Below are positions 62,308 to 64,000 of a stretch of 64,000 nt of DNA, one piece after another. The DNA lies in NCBI RefSeq assembly GCF_000379725.1, contig NZ_KB903662.1, positions 176,293-240,292 of the forward strand, in the 5' to 3' direction. The notes under the pieces were generated by a model. The model searched no databases. It was not told the origin of the DNA and worked only from the letters and a program-made list of their open reading frames with translations. Numbering within the stretch: position 1 is the first letter of the stretch; every line of letters begins with the position of its first letter. The stretch comes from Cytophaga aurantiaca DSM 3654. GTDB taxonomy: Bacteria > Bacteroidota > Bacteroidia > Cytophagales > Cytophagaceae. A program made the translations under genes and the position numbers.

Positions 62308-63945
62308 TTATCGGATCACCGTAATGTTCGTTACTTTTTTGTTGTTAACAACGATCACATAATATCCGGCATCAGCCAATGTGCCATCCGCTTGTGTGCC
62401 ATACCACACCGCAGGTGTAGTTAGCTGCAGAATAGTTTTGCCTTCGATATCAATAATTTTTGCCGTGCCGGTTTGTTCAATAAAATACGAACTCATTTGC
62501 AGATCACCATTTGGAGTAATTACAGGGTCGCATTTTGCAGGTTTTTGTATCACGGCTGTCGTATCTATGCCGCAACCATTCGCATCTTTGATGCTGTATG
62601 TATATTGTCCGGGCGCAACCTGTGTAAAGTCGCCGTTAGAGCTGGATAAGGCAGGTTGTGAATTTAATGGTGTCAATACATATTGATACGGAGCAACGCC
62701 TCCCTCAAGCACTACGGTTGAATTAACAGTAGCACCATTGCTGCATTCGTTCATTGGTATGCTGAAACTATAGGAAATAAGATCTATACAACTAATAACC
62801 GATACATCCCACATACGATGTGTTAATGTTAATGCCGGAAGAGCAGTATTGGTGATCGAAACATAATAGATTCCTGCATCGGTTGTTTGTGCTGCAGTCG
62901 TAATTGTTTTTTGATTCGTTGTTGTAGTTGGGATAATAGCTACACCATTTTTATACCAGGTATAGGTACTGCCTGTGACACCTGCATCTTCTGTAACGCT
63001 TAAAGAGAGTGGATGCAACAGACGTGTAGGTACTTTTGTATACACACCAATACTATCCTGCGGACTGTAAGAAAAGTCGAACAAGCCCATTGAAGAAAGT
63101 GGCAATAAGTCTTCGAAGGTAAGTTGATTGTCAGCGATTTCTAAAGCGAACAATGGCTTATTGGTTAATGTTGGCAATACAGACAGATTGTTTTGGAATG
63201 CATATAAAAGATTCAGTGTGTTAATGTTTTCTAAAGCAGAAAGGTCTGAAATGGAATTTCCCCAGCAGAATAGTTTTTTCAATTGATGCAGGTTTGCCAA
63301 TCCCGGAATGGTGCTGATGCCGGTTTGATGGCAGTGAAGTTCATTCAGATTATAATTTGGACTTAAATCAGGTAAACTGCCTAAGGATGGATTTATACCA
63401 ATATTTAATATTTTTAAACCAACCAGGTTGTTGATGGGAGGCAAGCTTGTTAATTTATTGTTTGTTGCAATTAATGTATTTAACGAACCAAGCGAGTTTA
63501 ATGCAGGTAAGCTTGTTAATTTATTATTTTGTACTTGTAGCTCAATAAGATTTGTCAATGCAGAAAGATTTGGCAACGACGTTAATTGATTGTTGTACGC
63601 ATATAGGTATTTTATTGAAGTAGTGGAGATATTTGGTATGCTGGTAACATTATTACCGGACACATCAATTTTGTATGTAGCAGAAAAATATTGAAGTCCT
63701 GTCAGATCAGATATGTTCGCGCCGCTAAGAAGCAAATCACCTGTGAAATTTTGTGCAACACCAATATTTAATTGATTCCCCGAAATAAGAGATGGGTTGA
63801 TGCTTTGTAATCTATTTTTGAAGTTGGCATCCGGAAGAGTAACAAACGGTTGAGCAACTGTTTGAATAGAAACAGCTATCATAAGCAGTACAATGCTTGC
63901 GATCTTATAATGTAAATGTTTCAATATGTGCGTAAGTTGTTTCAC
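62308..63945 (-). CDS. Secreted leucine-rich-repeat protein with Ig-like, SprB-like and type-B-CTD-like domains (paralogue)
   Basis: I chose the GTG at 63945, one base after the upstream stop at 63947-63949. A TTG at 63957 or 63924 is possible. The protein (545 aa) has a hydrophobic signal (KIASIVLLMIAVSIQTVAQ), a cap LPDANFKNRLQ, about ten LRRs (NLIELQVQNNKLTSLPAL), an Ig-like domain (YTWYKNGVAIIP), a SprB-like domain (APYQYVLTPLN and IKDANGCG) and a type-B-like tail (VITPNGDLQMSSYF, DAGYYVIVVNNKK). The layout equals the LRR protein at 35961-37577. Confidence 0.86.
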   Translation of the reverse strand: MKQLTHILKHLHYKIASIVLLMIAVSIQTVAQPFVTLPDANFKNRLQSINPSLISGNQLNIGVAQNFTGDLLLSGANISDLTGLQYFSATYKIDVSGNNVTSIPNISTTSIKYLYAYNNQLTSLPNLSALTNLIELQVQNNKLTSLPALNSLGSLNTLIATNNKLTSLPPINNLVGLKILNIGINPSLGSLPDLSPNYNLNELHCHQTGISTIPGLANLHQLKKLFCWGNSISDLSALENINTLNLLYAFQNNLSVLPTLTNKPLFALEIADNQLTFEDLLPLSSMGLFDFSYSPQDSIGVYTKVPTRLLHPLSLSVTEDAGVTGSTYTWYKNGVAIIPTTTTNQKTITTAAQTTDAGIYYVSITNTALPALTLTHRMWDVSVISCIDLISYSFSIPMNECSNGATVNSTVVLEGGVAPYQYVLTPLNSQPALSSSNGDFTQVAPGQYTYSIKDANGCGIDTTAVIQKPAKCDPVITPNGDLQMSSYFIEQTGTAKIIDIEGKTILQLTTPAVWYGTQADGTLADAGYYVIVVNNKKVTNITVIR

Positions 63946-63946
63946 G

Positions 63947-64000
63947 TTATCTGACAATAGTTACTTGTCCGTTTTCTTTTTGTCCGTTTGTGTATTCGAT
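63947..64000 (-). CDS. 3' end of a gene with type-B-CTD/anti-sigma-like tail (continues beyond window)
   Basis: Only the last 17 codons and the TAA are inside the window. They read IEYTNGQKENGQVTIVR. This matches the end of the anti-sigma-like protein at 34851-35960 (INYADGTSKRGSITIVQ) in the pattern I-x-Y-x2-G-x4-G-x-(V/I)-T-I-V. The gene is directly upstream of the LRR paralogue, just as the anti-sigma gene is upstream of the first LRR gene. The rest of the gene cannot be seen. Confidence 0.7.
   Translation of the reverse strand: MEYTNGQKENGQVTIVR

Overview
The window looks like chromosomal DNA from a gliding, cellulose-degrading Bacteroidota of the Cytophaga hutchinsonii type. The evidence is low GC content, Bacteroidetes-style promoters (TAnnTTTG), many lipoproteins, a GH9 cellulase carrying a type IX secretion system (T9SS) C-terminal domain, a PorP/SprF protein, and leucine-rich-repeat proteins with type-B-like sorting domains. 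The species is an inference from gene content. No phage, integrase, transposase or CRISPR array was seen.

Layout. 1-5.4 kb (minus strand): a two-component system followed by a three-gene heavy-metal-type RND efflux operon, with three helically phased TTAAGG repeats in front of the operon. 5.6-8.1 kb: a small secreted protein and lysS. 8.3-14.1 kb: a second RND operon ending in a DUF2892 protein, facing a DoxDA/DsrE sulfur cluster (14.2-16.3 kb). 16.4-19.4 kb: a membrane-anchored protein, an RNA methyltransferase, a kinase-like protein of unknown role and tRNA-Arg(ACG). 20-30.8 kb: a sugar MFS transporter, several secreted or lipoprotein genes, the hemE-CPBP-EamA operon, an NHL propeller lipoprotein and two tandem formylglycine-enzyme-like lipoproteins.

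30.9-37.6 kb is the most distinctive part. It holds a GH9 cellulase with a T9SS tail, a PorP/SprF protein, and a divergent operon of an ECF sigma factor, a membrane anti-sigma protein whose outer part carries SprB-like and type-B-CTD-like sequence, and an LRR protein with the same kind of tail. A second LRR paralogue lies at 62.3-63.9 kb. It is preceded by the last codons of a gene whose tail matches the anti-sigma tail, so a second copy of the module probably continues beyond the right edge.

37.7-50 kb: a heptose-kinase-like PfkB protein overlapping an aminotransferase, a ROK kinase, a scramblase-like protein, a META lipoprotein, an acyltransferase, a DUF2233 protein, a thioesterase, a thioredoxin-like ferredoxin and ferritin. 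50-57.6 kb: an ABC-F ATPase, then an alpha-glucan group (GT4, GH57, divergent GH31). 57.7-62.2 kb: small proteins, a GH25 lysozyme, an SRPBCC protein, a PEP-mutase-like protein and a truncated hemoglobin.

Intergenic DNA carries several dispersed repeat families. These are a hairpin with T6 in its loop (5 copies), a CAGTGGTCAGTA family (7 places), TGGTCAGACCA triplets, and a 0.5 kb mosaic of REP-like hairpins at 51.96-52.47 kb.
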